Below, in pieces: positions 55,450-64,000 of a DNA stretch of 64,000 nt (the stretch's first letter is position 1; the number at the start of each line of letters is the position of its first letter). Origin of the DNA: Aeoliella straminimaris (GTDB lineage: Bacteria; Planctomycetota; Planctomycetia; Pirellulales; Lacipirellulaceae). The DNA lies in NCBI RefSeq assembly GCF_024054565.1, contig NZ_JAMXLR010000036.1, positions 186,001 to 250,000 on the forward strand. Direction: 5' to 3'. The notes beneath the pieces are model-generated. The model made no database searches. It was not told the origin of the DNA and worked only from the letters and a program-made list of their open reading frames with translations. The translations under genes and the position numbers were made by a program.

Positions 55450-57051
55450 CTATCGAGTAGGTTGCCGAAGCGACGTGCCGCTGCGACGAGCGTTGTCGGA
55501 ATTGCCACCAGGCGGCGATGGCGTGCCGCTCGCGTTTTCCACGAGGCTGTTGAGGTAGACTTCCAGGTTCGTGTAGCCCGCGTTCGAAAGTCCCAGAGCA
55601 TTTGCATCACCCGCGTCGTCTGGCGACAGACCATGCTGCCGTTCGAACGCGTCGGCCATGCCGTCGCGGTCGACATCGAAGTCCGCAGGACGCTCTTCAA
55701 CTTTCAGGTCGTCGATGCCTGGCAGTTGTCCGCCGTGCCGCAGCTGCTCTTGTGAATCGATGAGGCCACCTGTGCCGGTCGCGAACGAATCGATCACTCG
55801 CGTATCGACCGCATCACGCCATAGCGAGGAGCCCACACCGTGCTGAATGCTCTCTACCGCCTCGCGTGCCGATTGCACGTGGCCTTCCAGGTTGCCAAGG
55901 AATGGAAATGGAGGATCGGCCAGAACGATTTCGTCGTCGTCTCGCATATCACGAAAGCCGGCAGCGATGTCCCTCGTGGTGTCGATTAATTCTCCGTTGC
56001 AGACCCCGTCCACGGAGCGGTCGTGAACGTTGCCCGAGTGCCGCAGGAAGGTGCGGGCGGTGGGAGTGCCGCGGAAGAAGTACTTGGCGTCCTTCGCCGG
56101 GCCGTTGGCGTAGTAGTTCGCCAGCAGGTTGATTCGTACCTCTCCATAGTTGCTTCGATGCGTGGCTTGGCTACCCCAGTCGTAAACCAGGCAATTCACC
56201 ACATTCACGTCCGCGCGTCGGCGATCGGCCTCTTGTTGGCTCGGGTCGAGGCGTTGCTGTCCTGCAATCGAAGGATTGCGTGCGTCGTGATGGGCCCACA
56301 TGTTCTGGTAAAAGGTGAAGCCCCCCACACCGGCCGCTTGATCGGCCGGTGTTAACTCGCCTCGCACGAGCGAGCCATAGCCGTGGGAACCTTTGGCGTG
56401 GAACGATCGTCGCAGGCTTTCGGCGATCAAGCAATGTTGGACGGTTACGTCGCGGCACTTGGTGACCGACAGAGTTTCGTCCATACCCCAGCAGACGGAC
56501 AAGTGATCGAGCAGTACCCGCTCGGCACCGCCGTGGATCGACACGGCGTTGGCGGTGCTCGCCTTCAGGTCGTTGTTGCCTCCTACAAAGCCGCCCCGAT
56601 GTCCATCCGCGTCGTGTTCAGCGTTAAAGTCACCCAGCCGAATGCGCAAGTGACGCACCACGACATCCGAGCACTTGCTGATTTCCAGCGGGTAACCCCA
56701 CAAGGTTATACCGCCAGGAGACGATTGGCCTGCGATGGTCAGATTACTCTTCAGAATCTCTAGCGGACACTTAAGCTCGATGGGACCACTCACGTCGAAC
56801 ACGACGGTGCGAGGACCTTCCGCGGAACGGATCGCGTGTCGCAGACTGCCTGGAAGTTTCTGCTCATCCGCGTCGGAATTGTAGTCCTGCAGAGTCGTTA
56901 CATGGTAGACATCACCTCCACGGCCGCCTGTCGTGCTTGCGGCTTGACCAACCGCTCCGGGAAAGGCAGGAAGAGCGCCGAGCGACGGGCCTGCGCAAAG
57001 CGCGAGTCCCATTGTCAGGCATCCCATCCATCGAGTTCTCATTGCCGCCAT
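55450..57051 (-). CDS. PL1-like pectate lyase
   Basis: A 533-residue secreted beta-helix lyase from the ATG at 57051 (GAGCGG just upstream; signal peptide MAAMRTRWMGCLTMGLAL, cleavage near LGA). Domain begins PAFPGAVGQAASTTGGRGGDVYHVTTL, with LRHAIRSAEGPRTVVFDVSGPIEL, NLTIAGQSSPGGITLWG, VVVRHLRIRLGD, LLDHLSVCWGMDETLSV and VVNCLVYDWG, which match the PL1 pectate/pectin lyase group and parallel unit 2 of the polyprotein downstream. The C terminus has a calcium-loop-like DVDRDGMADAFE but no PEP-CTERM tail; it may be a paralog that lost the tail. A hairpin terminator lies between it and the upstream PEP-CTERM gene. Confidence 0.88.
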   Translation of the reverse strand: MAAMRTRWMGCLTMGLALCAGPSLGALPAFPGAVGQAASTTGGRGGDVYHVTTLQDYNSDADEQKLPGSLRHAIRSAEGPRTVVFDVSGPIELKCPLEILKSNLTIAGQSSPGGITLWGYPLEISKCSDVVVRHLRIRLGDFNAEHDADGHRGGFVGGNNDLKASTANAVSIHGGAERVLLDHLSVCWGMDETLSVTKCRDVTVQHCLIAESLRRSFHAKGSHGYGSLVRGELTPADQAAGVGGFTFYQNMWAHHDARNPSIAGQQRLDPSQQEADRRRADVNVVNCLVYDWGSQATHRSNYGEVRINLLANYYANGPAKDAKYFFRGTPTARTFLRHSGNVHDRSVDGVCNGELIDTTRDIAAGFRDMRDDDEIVLADPPFPFLGNLEGHVQSAREAVESIQHGVGSSLWRDAVDTRVIDSFATGTGGLIDSQEQLRHGGQLPGIDDLKVEERPADFDVDRDGMADAFERQHGLSPDDAGDANALGLSNAGYTNLEVYLNSLVENASGTPSPPGGNSDNARRSGTSLRQPTR

Positions 57052-57077
57052 GGTCCGCTCATTCGGAAATGAAGAAA

Positions 57078-57103
57078 GCGGCGTCCCGGTACCGGGACGC
57101 CGC
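57078..57103 (-). terminator. Intrinsic terminator: 26-bp perfect palindrome
   Basis: Both arms of 13 bases match perfectly with no loop bases unpaired in the duplex form; arm sequence GCGGCGTCCCGGT. On the minus strand it is followed by TTTCTTCATTT, a terminator-like T-rich run. It lies 37 bases after the stop of the DNRLRE gene and 26 bases before the lyase start, so it would attenuate expression of the lyases. Confidence 0.65.
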
Positions 57104-57140
57104 GTAGAAATCAAGTCGTCGGTGTTGAACTCCGGCGGCA

Positions 57141-57881
57141 TCAACGTCGCCGCGCGATCATGCCGACCGCCAGTGACATCAGCCCCATAAGCGCCATGGT
57201 GCTGGGCTCGGGGACGTAGCTCAGCGTGGCACCGGGACCCGCCTCCTTGGCCCAGAATCGGGCTTGATTGCCGCTGGTGCTTTCGTTTCCGCGCAGAATC
57301 AAGAAGGTGACCTGGCCGTTGGTGTCGGCATTCAGGAAGTCATCCAGGGCGGTTCCGGAGAACGAATATTGCTCGTTGGTTACTTGCGGTCCGTAGGGCT
57401 GGTCGGCTACCAGCAGCGTTAAATTGGCGACGTCGAGGTCCCGTATGTCGTCAAAGGAATTGCTGTTGGCCAACTCGGTCGTGGGATCCACTCCGTCGGG
57501 CAGTAAGCCGGGCGCGTTGTTGTAAGTGACGGTTGTCTCATCCCACGAAGTTTCATCGGCATCCGATTCGTTGAGGCCGTACAGTGACAGTGAGTTGCTG
57601 GAACTGGAATCGTCCCGCTGCCAGAAGAGATTCAGCGAAACACCGCTTACGCCCGAGGGAAGCGCGGTGGTGGGAAACCGAAGGAGAATGACATCGTTGT
57701 CGTCACCGTCCAGATCGGTACGGGCGTTCATTTCGGAGTTGCCATTGCGGTTACTATCCGCGTTGTCTTCACGTACCCAGGTGTCGTGAGTCACGCCGAT
57801 GGATGCGGCGAAGCAGGGTTGAAGGAGAGTGATGCTGGCGAGGCTCATACATGCAGCAATCGCCCAAGAAGTTCGTCTCAT
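57141..57881 (-). CDS. DNRLRE-domain PEP-CTERM protein
   Basis: A 246-residue secreted protein; ATG at 57881 has GGGAG at good spacing. Signal peptide about 1-25 (cleavage after CFA). The body is a single DNRLRE/CBM96-like beta-sandwich: DTWVREDNADSNRNGNSEMNARTD, VILLRFPTTALPSGV, YGLNESDADETSWDETTVTYNNAPG, FLILRGNEST. Members bind acidic polysaccharides such as alginate or pectin-like polymers. A VPEPSTMALMGLMSLAVG...ARRR PEP-CTERM tail ends the protein. First gene of the lyase cluster; probably a cell-surface glycan-binding protein. Confidence 0.9.
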   Translation of the reverse strand: MRRTSWAIAACMSLASITLLQPCFAASIGVTHDTWVREDNADSNRNGNSEMNARTDLDGDDNDVILLRFPTTALPSGVSGVSLNLFWQRDDSSSSNSLSLYGLNESDADETSWDETTVTYNNAPGLLPDGVDPTTELANSNSFDDIRDLDVANLTLLVADQPYGPQVTNEQYSFSGTALDDFLNADTNGQVTFLILRGNESTSGNQARFWAKEAGPGATLSYVPEPSTMALMGLMSLAVGMIARRR

Positions 57882-58456
57882 TAGATTCTCCCAAGCTGTT
57901 CGGACAAGGTGTCTGACTTAAGAGCCGAATAGGGCCCTCGGTAGAAAAGGGTGCGCGAAACACGACGTAGCAGAAGTCCGCCGAAGATGCCAAATCCCGC
58001 GCAACGTCACTATCCACGATAGGCGGCTGTTAGCATTCCTTCAACTAACAATGGTTGCAATTGCGGTGCCCGATTGCGCAGAGTCGCCAAGGGGGAAGCA
58101 CCGTTGAGGCTGCCATGCGGGCTTCATTCATCTTCGCACCTGCATCTGGAGCGGGCCAAGGCGTTCCATGTGCAGCGCGATTGCATGCGACAAACGGCAG
58201 ATGTTTTGCAAGACCTGTGGCTAGCGAAAGCCGCATCGCGTTCCTACGATTACAGAAGAACGAGAGTCAATTGGCCGACCTGTTGGCGACGAGGACGGCG
58301 GATCGCTTTTCCTAATAGCTAGGCGTTTACCTTTAGCGTTGTCGCCAATCGCTTGTGTATTACCTATTCCTTCGATTTGCATTTTCTCGCTCCGTCTACG
58401 TTGCGCAAGAGAACGTGGAGTGCAAACTCATCTCTACTCTACAACTGAACGTTTCT
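57882..58456. other. Divergent intergenic region
   Basis: About 575 bases between the DNRLRE gene (minus) and second DUF1559 gene (plus). Short overlapping frames here (for example 58055-58315) have no recognisable features. Presumed to carry both promoters; none identified with confidence. Confidence 0.5.
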
Positions 58457-59536
58457 ATGGACAGTTACCGAATTTCAGTCGCTAGACGGGCTTCCTTACG
58501 TGGTTGCTCTTGGCCGAGAAAGCCGGGTTTCACCTTAGTAGAGTTGCTGGTCGTGATCGCCATCATCGGCATTCTCGTGGCCCTGCTACTACCCGCGGTG
58601 CAGGCTGCACGCGAAGCCGCCCGGCGCACCCAGTGCATCAATCATCTCAAGCAGCTTGGGCTGTCAACGCACGGCTACCACGACACGCGAAAGCATCTGC
58701 CCCCAATGCGCGTCGACGACCACCAACCCACCTGGTTGATGCTGGTGCTCGACTACGCGGAGCAGCAACAGGTGAAGGACCTGTGGAAGAACGAGCTGGG
58801 ATGCTTCTACGATCAAAGCCTGCAGACGCGAACCATCGAAGTGGCTCACTACTACTGTCCATCGATGTCGCACGATGGTTCTGCTACGGGTGTCAACAGC
58901 CACATTGTGCTGAAGATGCCGGACAGCGTGCACAGTCATCCCCGGCGAGACGACGAGTTTGGTGGCAGGAGTAACGGTTGGGCAGGTGCTATTTCCGACT
59001 ACCGTGCAGTTTCCGGTTCTACCTATCCACAGCAGGGACGAGATTGCAATGGAAATATCGTTACGATCACCAACGGCACCTACGACGGCTGCCTGGGCAG
59101 TGCCGTAAATGGAGCCATGCCGCAGGCCAATCGCAGCAAGGTGGAATATTTCGATAGTGATCGACGCAAACTGAAGTCCTTTAACGGCATTACGTCGTTT
59201 CGAAGCATTACTGACGGAACCAGCCAGACCCTGTTGGGGGGTGAAGTCAGTCGCAAGTTGGGTGAGTCGGGCCACGCCTTCAATGGCGACCATCTGCCCG
59301 GGTTCCCGATCGGCGAAACCCGTCCCTTCTGTCAGCGTTGCACTGAGTCGGAAGACGAAGGCGGCGATAGTGGCTTTGGGGGTGCGCACCCCGGGATTGC
59401 CAATTTCTTGATGTGCGACGCCAGCGTTCAGTCTATTCCCACCGGCACCGATTTGGCCGTCATGGATCGCATGGCGTCACGTGCTGGTGGCGAGATTTAT
59501 GACATCGATGGTGTGGCCGAAAGCCTGCATCCCTAG
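58457..59536 (+). CDS. DUF1559 prepilin-like protein (second copy)
   Basis: A 359-residue DUF1559 protein with pseudopilin N terminus ([30 protein letters not shown]) after a longer than usual leader (about 24 residues, [19 protein letters not shown]). The ATG at 58457 is favoured; the frame is open to 58355. The family H-X9-DG motif is altered: [12 protein letters not shown], with Ala in place of Gly. The first DUF1559 protein at 10634 keeps DG. It is followed by a lipoprotein and a dockerin PEP-CTERM gene, the same kind of neighbours as the first copy. Confidence 0.9.
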   Translation: MDSYRISVARRASLRGCSWPRKPGFTLVELLVVIAIIGILVALLLPAVQAAREAARRTQCINHLKQLGLSTHGYHDTRKHLPPMRVDDHQPTWLMLVLDYAEQQQVKDLWKNELGCFYDQSLQTRTIEVAHYYCPSMSHDGSATGVNSHIVLKMPDSVHSHPRRDDEFGGRSNGWAGAISDYRAVSGSTYPQQGRDCNGNIVTITNGTYDGCLGSAVNGAMPQANRSKVEYFDSDRRKLKSFNGITSFRSITDGTSQTLLGGEVSRKLGESGHAFNGDHLPGFPIGETRPFCQRCTESEDEGGDSGFGGAHPGIANFLMCDASVQSIPTGTDLAVMDRMASRAGGEIYDIDGVAESLHP

Positions 59537-59624
59537 TGTACCTGATGGCTACTCCGCGATTGCCGGATCCACCCTGTTCTGAGTCCGACTCCAACTCTGC
59601 ACCCATTGCCCACTGCGATATAAC

Positions 59625-60023
59625 GTGAATAACTGGCGGTTCTACTTGACGGTTGTTGTTCTCGGCGTAGCCATTCCTGGATGCGGCGATGGTTCGACGG
59701 GGAGCGTGGAAGGTCAGATCACGCGCACGGATGGGGCACCTGTCGTCAACGCCCGGGTCACGGCACGCGAGAGCGAAACCGGTAGCTGGGCTAGCGCCGT
59801 TACCGACGACCAGGGGCAGTTCGAGCTGATGACCAGCGAGAGTAGCGCACAGATTCCTGCTGGCGAGTATCAAGTCTCTGTGGTCGAGGACGAAGGGGAC
59901 TGGGATCACGCCGCACCGCCCACCATTGCCGCTAAATACAACACCCCGACGACATCGGGCCTATCCTTTCAACTAGACGCTGGGGAGGACAAGAACTTAG
60001 ACCTCAAACTCGATCCTCGGTAA
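59625..60023 (+). CDS. Small carboxypeptidase-regulatory-like lipoprotein
   Basis: A 132-residue lipoprotein starting at a GTG (59625). Signal peptide with lipobox IPGC; then one beta-sandwich repeat (SVEGQITRTDGAPVVNARVTARESETG, TDDQGQFEL, IPAGEYQVSVV), as in carboxypeptidase-regulatory/transthyretin-like domains. It lies 88 bases downstream of the DUF1559 gene, repeating the DUF1559-lipoprotein pairing at 10634-12295. It probably sits at the envelope; function unknown. Confidence 0.83.
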   Translation: MNNWRFYLTVVVLGVAIPGCGDGSTGSVEGQITRTDGAPVVNARVTARESETGSWASAVTDDQGQFELMTSESSAQIPAGEYQVSVVEDEGDWDHAAPPTIAAKYNTPTTSGLSFQLDAGEDKNLDLKLDPR

Positions 60024-60320
60024 GTTTTCCCGATTAAAACTAACTGTTGCCGATGGGCAGCCGTTAGCTTGTTTGTACTTATCACTATTCTTTTCGTTTC
60101 CTTTGCCTTCCGTGGCTCGACATAGGCGTCCTTCGCGTAGCACCCCGTTGTTGCGAGACCGCTGGTGGTTACGTATCGGCCGATTTCAAGAAAGTGCGCG
60201 CACTCATCCGTTTCGATTCAATCGGTTCGCGACTTTTGTTGCCGGGTCTCCAGTCTCGATTCTCATCACTGAACTCTACTTCTTGCACTACCTACATCAA
60301 TGTCTAGGAGGATACTCGAG

Positions 60321-61889
60321 ATGGCTTCTTTGCACAGAAACGTTTATCGCGGCGCGTTGGGCATAGTGACCGCAGTCGTTGCGGTTGCTGCTTCCCCCTT
60401 GGCTTGGTCGGCAAATGGCTGGGACGGCGGTGGAATGAGTAACTGGTGGTTCGACCCCAGCAACTGGGGCCAAGAGTCGCCGGAGCCCTGCCCCTGCCTG
60501 CCTCCCGGGCAGGACAATGAAGCGGCGGTGGTGAGAACTGATGCTCAGATCAACATTGGCACGGGCGACTGGGACACCACCGGTGAGGGCGTCGTGTTCG
60601 ACCCGGATAGCGACCCGTTCTTCGCGGCGGCCGCCAACTTAAACTACCCAACCGGCTCGGCGTATGCCGGCTCCACGTACAACATGGAGTACGGACCAGA
60701 GAGTATCTATCGCCTCTACATCTCGCGCAATACGACCAATCATAACTTGATGACCATCAAGAGTGGCGAGTTGTGGATCGACAGCACCACCATCATTGGC
60801 CGCTCGGGAAGTACCGCTGAAGCTCAGAACGAAGGTCGCGTCGTGCAGACCGGCGGTGCTCTGATGATGCCGCTTTCCACGATGGATATTGGTAACTCGG
60901 AGGACTCTGGCTGGGGCAACGGCGTCTACGACTACCAGGGCGGTACCATGGAGATCTCACTCGACGGTGGCAATGGCATTCGCTTGGCACATGGCCGAGA
61001 TAGCGGCCCATCGGGGATCAACAAGTTTATCCTTCGCAATCCTGATTCGGGCGGTCACGTGCTGACGTGGGATTTCAATATGATCTCGTACCGTGGCAGC
61101 GCGGACGGAGTCTTTACCGAAGGCGAAGATCCCAACGGCATCGATCGTGGTGTGGCGATTGTCGAGTTTCATTTCGACAATGGTGGGACCCGTCCGATGC
61201 AGGTCGCCCGCAACCTGACCATCAACAACGGTCTGGAAAGCTCGACCGGAGCTACGCTGTCGTCGCGACTCGACCTGGTGTTGGACGAGGCTCCCGCGGT
61301 TGATGGTTTGGGCGTTCCGCAGAACCTAGGGCTCTTTGACGTGAACTTCGACTATGGTTTCGGCAACAACGGCGGCATCATCAATGGCAATGGCGACATT
61401 TCGGATGCCTTTGCCAGTGCCGACGGATCGACACACTATGCAGAGGGCGACACGGTGTCGGCCGTGTTTGGTAACACGCGGTACGATTGGACCATTAGCT
61501 ACACCGGCCTGATTAATTGGGCGAATGCCGCCGATAGTGTGGTCGATTCCATCACCGGTACAGGTACCGGTGACGATGTAGTATTGATTGGATTGGGCTC
61601 GGAAGCACTCCCAGGTCTGCTTGGCGACTTCAACAACGACGGATTGGTAGACCTCGCCGACTACACCGTCTGGCGCAACAACCTGGGGAACGCCGATTCG
61701 GTACTGCCTTCTGGTAGCACCAACGATGGGTCGGGCGTGGTAGACGCTGGCGACTATGCCACCTGGAAGCAGAACTTCGGCAACGGTTCGCCGGCCGCAG
61801 TGCAGGCCGCTGCGGTGCCCGAACCCGCTTCGTGGATACTGCTTGGCCTGTTGGGAATCGCGGTAGTTGGATACGCACCTCGGCGTTGA
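60321..61889 (+). CDS. Dockerin-like PEP-CTERM protein
   Basis: A 522-residue secreted protein. ATG at 60321 with AGGAGG 9 bases upstream is preferred to the ATG at 60300. Signal peptide about 1-31 (cleavage near WSA). The middle is a beta-rich region (W.WFDPSNWG, TIIGRSGSTAEAQNEGRVVQTGGAL, GVYDYQGGTMEIS) resembling the autotransporter-like repeats of planctomycete surface proteins. Two dockerin-like calcium loops (GDFNNDGLVDLADYTVWRNN and GVVDAGDYATWKQNF) precede VPEPASWILLGLLG...PRR, the PEP-CTERM tail. The dockerin block is nearly the same as those of the two polyproteins. No enzymatic motif. The 297 bases upstream hold no gene. Confidence 0.88.
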   Translation: MASLHRNVYRGALGIVTAVVAVAASPLAWSANGWDGGGMSNWWFDPSNWGQESPEPCPCLPPGQDNEAAVVRTDAQINIGTGDWDTTGEGVVFDPDSDPFFAAAANLNYPTGSAYAGSTYNMEYGPESIYRLYISRNTTNHNLMTIKSGELWIDSTTIIGRSGSTAEAQNEGRVVQTGGALMMPLSTMDIGNSEDSGWGNGVYDYQGGTMEISLDGGNGIRLAHGRDSGPSGINKFILRNPDSGGHVLTWDFNMISYRGSADGVFTEGEDPNGIDRGVAIVEFHFDNGGTRPMQVARNLTINNGLESSTGATLSSRLDLVLDEAPAVDGLGVPQNLGLFDVNFDYGFGNNGGIINGNGDISDAFASADGSTHYAEGDTVSAVFGNTRYDWTISYTGLINWANAADSVVDSITGTGTGDDVVLIGLGSEALPGLLGDFNNDGLVDLADYTVWRNNLGNADSVLPSGSTNDGSGVVDAGDYATWKQNFGNGSPAAVQAAAVPEPASWILLGLLGIAVVGYAPRR

Positions 61890-61899
61890 GGTCCAAATC

Positions 61900-61949
61900 G
61901 TAGCGGCGACTGGCGAGTCTCGGGCAGTAAGCTCGTCGGTCGCCGCTGC
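61900..61949 (+). terminator. Long imperfect hairpin after the dockerin PEP-CTERM gene
   Basis: AGCGGCGAC (61902-61910) pairs with GTCGCCGCT (61939-61947); adding G-T pairs extends the stem inward to about 16 bp and outward by two. It starts 10 bases after the stop codon. No T tract. Confidence 0.55.
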
Positions 61950-62203
61950 CTCTCATTCAATGCGGACGATAGTACGGGCGATTCGTTCCGTTGCTATGCC
62001 CTCGTAGTCGCGTGCTGCCTCTGTCCCGCGGCGAATAAAGCAGCTCCAGAAACAACCACGATGGGGGGCAGGCTAGCCAATTTATCGCACTCCCCACCGA
62101 CTTGGGGTATCTCTGACTTGGGGCTCACTGGGTTGAGATATCGCGGTGTGCCGCCTATAAGTGCAGTTTCTCATGCAACAACCTGCTGTGGAGTGCTGTG
62201 CTC

Positions 62204-64000
62204 ATGGACACTGTGCGTGTAGGCTTCGTCTGGCTGGCGGTTCTCTTCCCCTCTCTGGCGTGGTGTGCGACTCCGGAAACTTCGACGGATACCCGACCGA
62301 TCCAAATTGCTGGTTGTCTCGAGCAATGGGGGACCGTCACGTGTACGTTGGAAGGTCCCTTTGCCGATGAGGCGGACGAAGATCCCAACCCATTTACCGA
62401 CTACAATCTTCAGATGACCTTCCAGCACGAGTCTGGAGATCGCATCACCGTGCCGGGCTATTTCGCGGCCGATGGCAATGCAGGTGAGACGTCGGCCACA
62501 GCGGGCGACAGGTGGCGAGCCCACTTCACCCCTCACAAGGTGGGTCATTGGATCTGCTCGGCGATTATGCGGCAGGGTCGTCATGCGGCGATCGACACGG
62601 CTGCGGAACGCGAGTCCGCAGTCATTGGGCGGTACAAGGCCAGCTTTCACATTGAACCGTCCACTGCCCAGCTTCCCGACTTGGCCGCACGGGGGCGGCT
62701 GGAATACGTTGGTAAACGCTACCTCAGGTTTGCAGGCTCGGGGGAGTACTTCTTGAAGGTGGGGCCTGATGCGCCCGAGACTCTGTTGGCCTACGAAGAT
62801 TTCGATGGCACCGTAGCGAACCGTCGCGATTGCCCGCTAAAGACTTGGCAGCCGCACGTATCCGACTGGAGCGATGGCGATCCAACCTGGCAAGCAGAGA
62901 AGGGCAGAGGGTTGATCGGGGCTATTAACTATCTTTCGAGCAAAGGCCTCAACACCGTTTCGTTCTTGACCTACAACGCCGGGGGCGATGGCGACAATGT
63001 GTGGCCGTTTGTCGAGCGGGACGCCAAACTGCATTACGATTGCTCGAAGCTCGATCAATGGGCCGTGGTTTTCGATCATGCCACGCGGCGGGGGCTGCAC
63101 TTGCATTTCAAGTTGCAGGAGACAGAAAACGACGACAACCGTCATCCCAAGGACGCGGCGGCCGACGTCCCCACCGCCTTGGACCAGGGACAACTAGGGC
63201 CCGAACGAAAGCTTTACCTCCGTGAACTCATCGCCCGCTTCGGTCACGCGCTCGCCCTCAATTGGAACTTGGGCGAGGAGAATACGCAAAGTAGCGAGGA
63301 AGTGATCGCGATGGCCCGCTATATTCGAGCGGTCGATCCGTATGGCAGCCCAATTGTTCTGCACACTTATCCCAATCAGCAAGACAAAGTGTACAAACCC
63401 CTGCTTGGCAACGACCAAGTGTTAACCGGAGTGTCGCTCCAGAACTCCTGGCGGCAGGTACACCGACTGACAACCAAATGGATTGACGCCTCACTCGATG
63501 CGGGCCATCCTTGGGTGGTTGCCAACGACGAGCAAAACCCCGCCGGCATGGGGGTTCCGGTCGACATTGGCTATCGCGGCAACGACGGCCAGGCAACCGA
63601 GGGCCAGCAGGGCTACGACATGCACGACATCCGCAAGTTCACGCTGTGGGGCAACCTGATGGCGGGTGGGGCCGGCGTGGAGTATTACTTTGGCTATCAG
63701 TTGCCGGAAAACGACCTGAGGTGCGAAGACTTTCGCAGTCGCGATCAGACTTGGAACTACTGCCGTGTTGCCAAGGAGTTCTTCACCGAGAACGATATCC
63801 CGTTCGACGAGATGTCGGGCGCCGATCCATTGGTTGGTAACCTGCGCCACGACAACTCGCACTACTGCTTTGCCCGCAAGGGCCAAGTCTACTTGGTATA
63901 TCTACCGCAGGGTGAACCTTGCCAACTTGATCTCGAGGACGCCGAGGGGGAATTCACGCTGGGATGGTTCGACCCAATCGAGGGAGGACCGATTGCCGAA
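62204..64000 (+). CDS. DUF5060 glycosidase-like protein, 3' truncated
   Basis: Open frame of 599 codons running off the window; ATG at 62204 with GGAG 10 bases upstream, signal peptide MDTVRVGFVWLAVLFPSLAW, cleavage near WCA. Residues about 30-145 form a DUF5060 beta-sandwich (QWGTVTCTLEGPF, NPFTDYNLQMTFQH, KVGHWICSA), followed by ARGRLEYVGKRYLRFAGSGEYFLKVGPDAPE and a TIM-barrel region with NYLSSKGLNTVSFLTYNAGGDGDN, LHFKLQETENDDN and a candidate catalytic stretch LNWNLGEEN (Glu358/359). The family is believed to be glycoside hydrolases of mostly unknown specificity. The start of a C-terminal domain is present at the edge. The substrate is unknown; the neighbours suggest a plant or algal polysaccharide. 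Confidence 0.88.
   Translation, partial: MDTVRVGFVWLAVLFPSLAWCATPETSTDTRPIQIAGCLEQWGTVTCTLEGPFADEADEDPNPFTDYNLQMTFQHESGDRITVPGYFAADGNAGETSATAGDRWRAHFTPHKVGHWICSAIMRQGRHAAIDTAAERESAVIGRYKASFHIEPSTAQLPDLAARGRLEYVGKRYLRFAGSGEYFLKVGPDAPETLLAYEDFDGTVANRRDCPLKTWQPHVSDWSDGDPTWQAEKGRGLIGAINYLSSKGLNTVSFLTYNAGGDGDNVWPFVERDAKLHYDCSKLDQWAVVFDHATRRGLHLHFKLQETENDDNRHPKDAAADVPTALDQGQLGPERKLYLRELIARFGHALALNWNLGEENTQSSEEVIAMARYIRAVDPYGSPIVLHTYPNQQDKVYKPLLGNDQVLTGVSLQNSWRQVHRLTTKWIDASLDAGHPWVVANDEQNPAGMGVPVDIGYRGNDGQATEGQQGYDMHDIRKFTLWGNLMAGGAGVEYYFGYQLPENDLRCEDFRSRDQTWNYCRVAKEFFTENDIPFDEMSGADPLVGNLRHDNSHYCFARKGQVYLVYLPQGEPCQLDLEDAEGEFTLGWFDPIEGGPIAE

Noticed and set aside
55440..55700. Upstream extension of the lyase polyprotein frame
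   Set aside because: Arg/Thr-rich shadow of the preceding lyase gene; the signal peptide begins at 55439.
58055..58315. Two overlapping ~85-codon plus frames in the region before the second DUF1559 gene
   Set aside because: Neither has a ribosome site, hydrophobic pattern or recognisable motif; treated as intergenic.

Overview
The window looks like a planctomycete chromosome, most probably Pirellulales-like. The reasons are several proteins with PEP-CTERM sorting tails and dockerin-like calcium repeats, two prepilin-like DUF1559 proteins, four Cys-type sulfatases, DUF1080 and DUF5060 proteins, and moderate-to-high GC. I saw no rRNA, tRNA, CRISPR array or insertion sequence. Both ends cut through a gene.

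Left half (about 1-36 kb): a locus for sialylated and sulfated glycans. Three paralogous GntR/LacI-type regulators each head a gene block. Block 1 (+, 1754-12295) has a regulator, a LamG PEP-CTERM protein, a sialidase with dockerin and PEP-CTERM tail, a 1488-residue three-unit PEP-CTERM polyprotein, a DUF1559 protein and a small lipoprotein. Block 2 (-, 15753-12369) has a regulator, an enolase-superfamily dehydratase-like enzyme and a divergent DapA-family enzyme. Divergent from it (+, 16475-22957) are an N-acetylneuraminate lyase, a sialic-acid mutarotase fused to a sodium symporter, a sulfatase and a sialidase. Block 3 (-, 29420-23041) has a regulator, a sulfatase, two BNR-type proteins and a DUF1080 protein; divergent from it (+) are a second N-acetylneuraminate lyase, a sulfatase and a sialidase-LamG protein. 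A further sialidase (-) closes the locus. Together these could desulfate and desialylate a glycan, convert the released sugar to the transported anomer, import it and cleave it to pyruvate and N-acetylmannosamine. NanE, NanK, NagA, NagB and a sulfatase-maturating enzyme are not in the window.

Middle (36.5-51.5 kb): more ordinary metabolism and efflux. There is a type II NADH dehydrogenase; a malic enzyme-pyruvate decarboxylase operon (malate to pyruvate to acetaldehyde); an HPPD-like VOC protein followed by a 56-residue membrane protein that is easy to miss; an acyl-CoA synthetase-like ligase; and an RND pump with its adaptor and a divergent outer-membrane factor.

Right part (51.5-64 kb): a pectin-lyase-type cluster. 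It holds a DNRLRE PEP-CTERM protein, a PL1-like lyase and a 1302-residue PL9-like/PL1-like polyprotein, followed on the other strand by a second DUF1559-lipoprotein pair, a dockerin PEP-CTERM protein and a truncated DUF5060 glycosidase-like protein.

The most unusual signal is the two polyproteins. In three places a complete PEP-CTERM tail runs in frame, with no stop and no credible new start, straight into a complete signal peptide of a second secreted protein. A second original observation is a shared promoter element (CTGAAATnnTnGAAAT) beside all three regulator genes.
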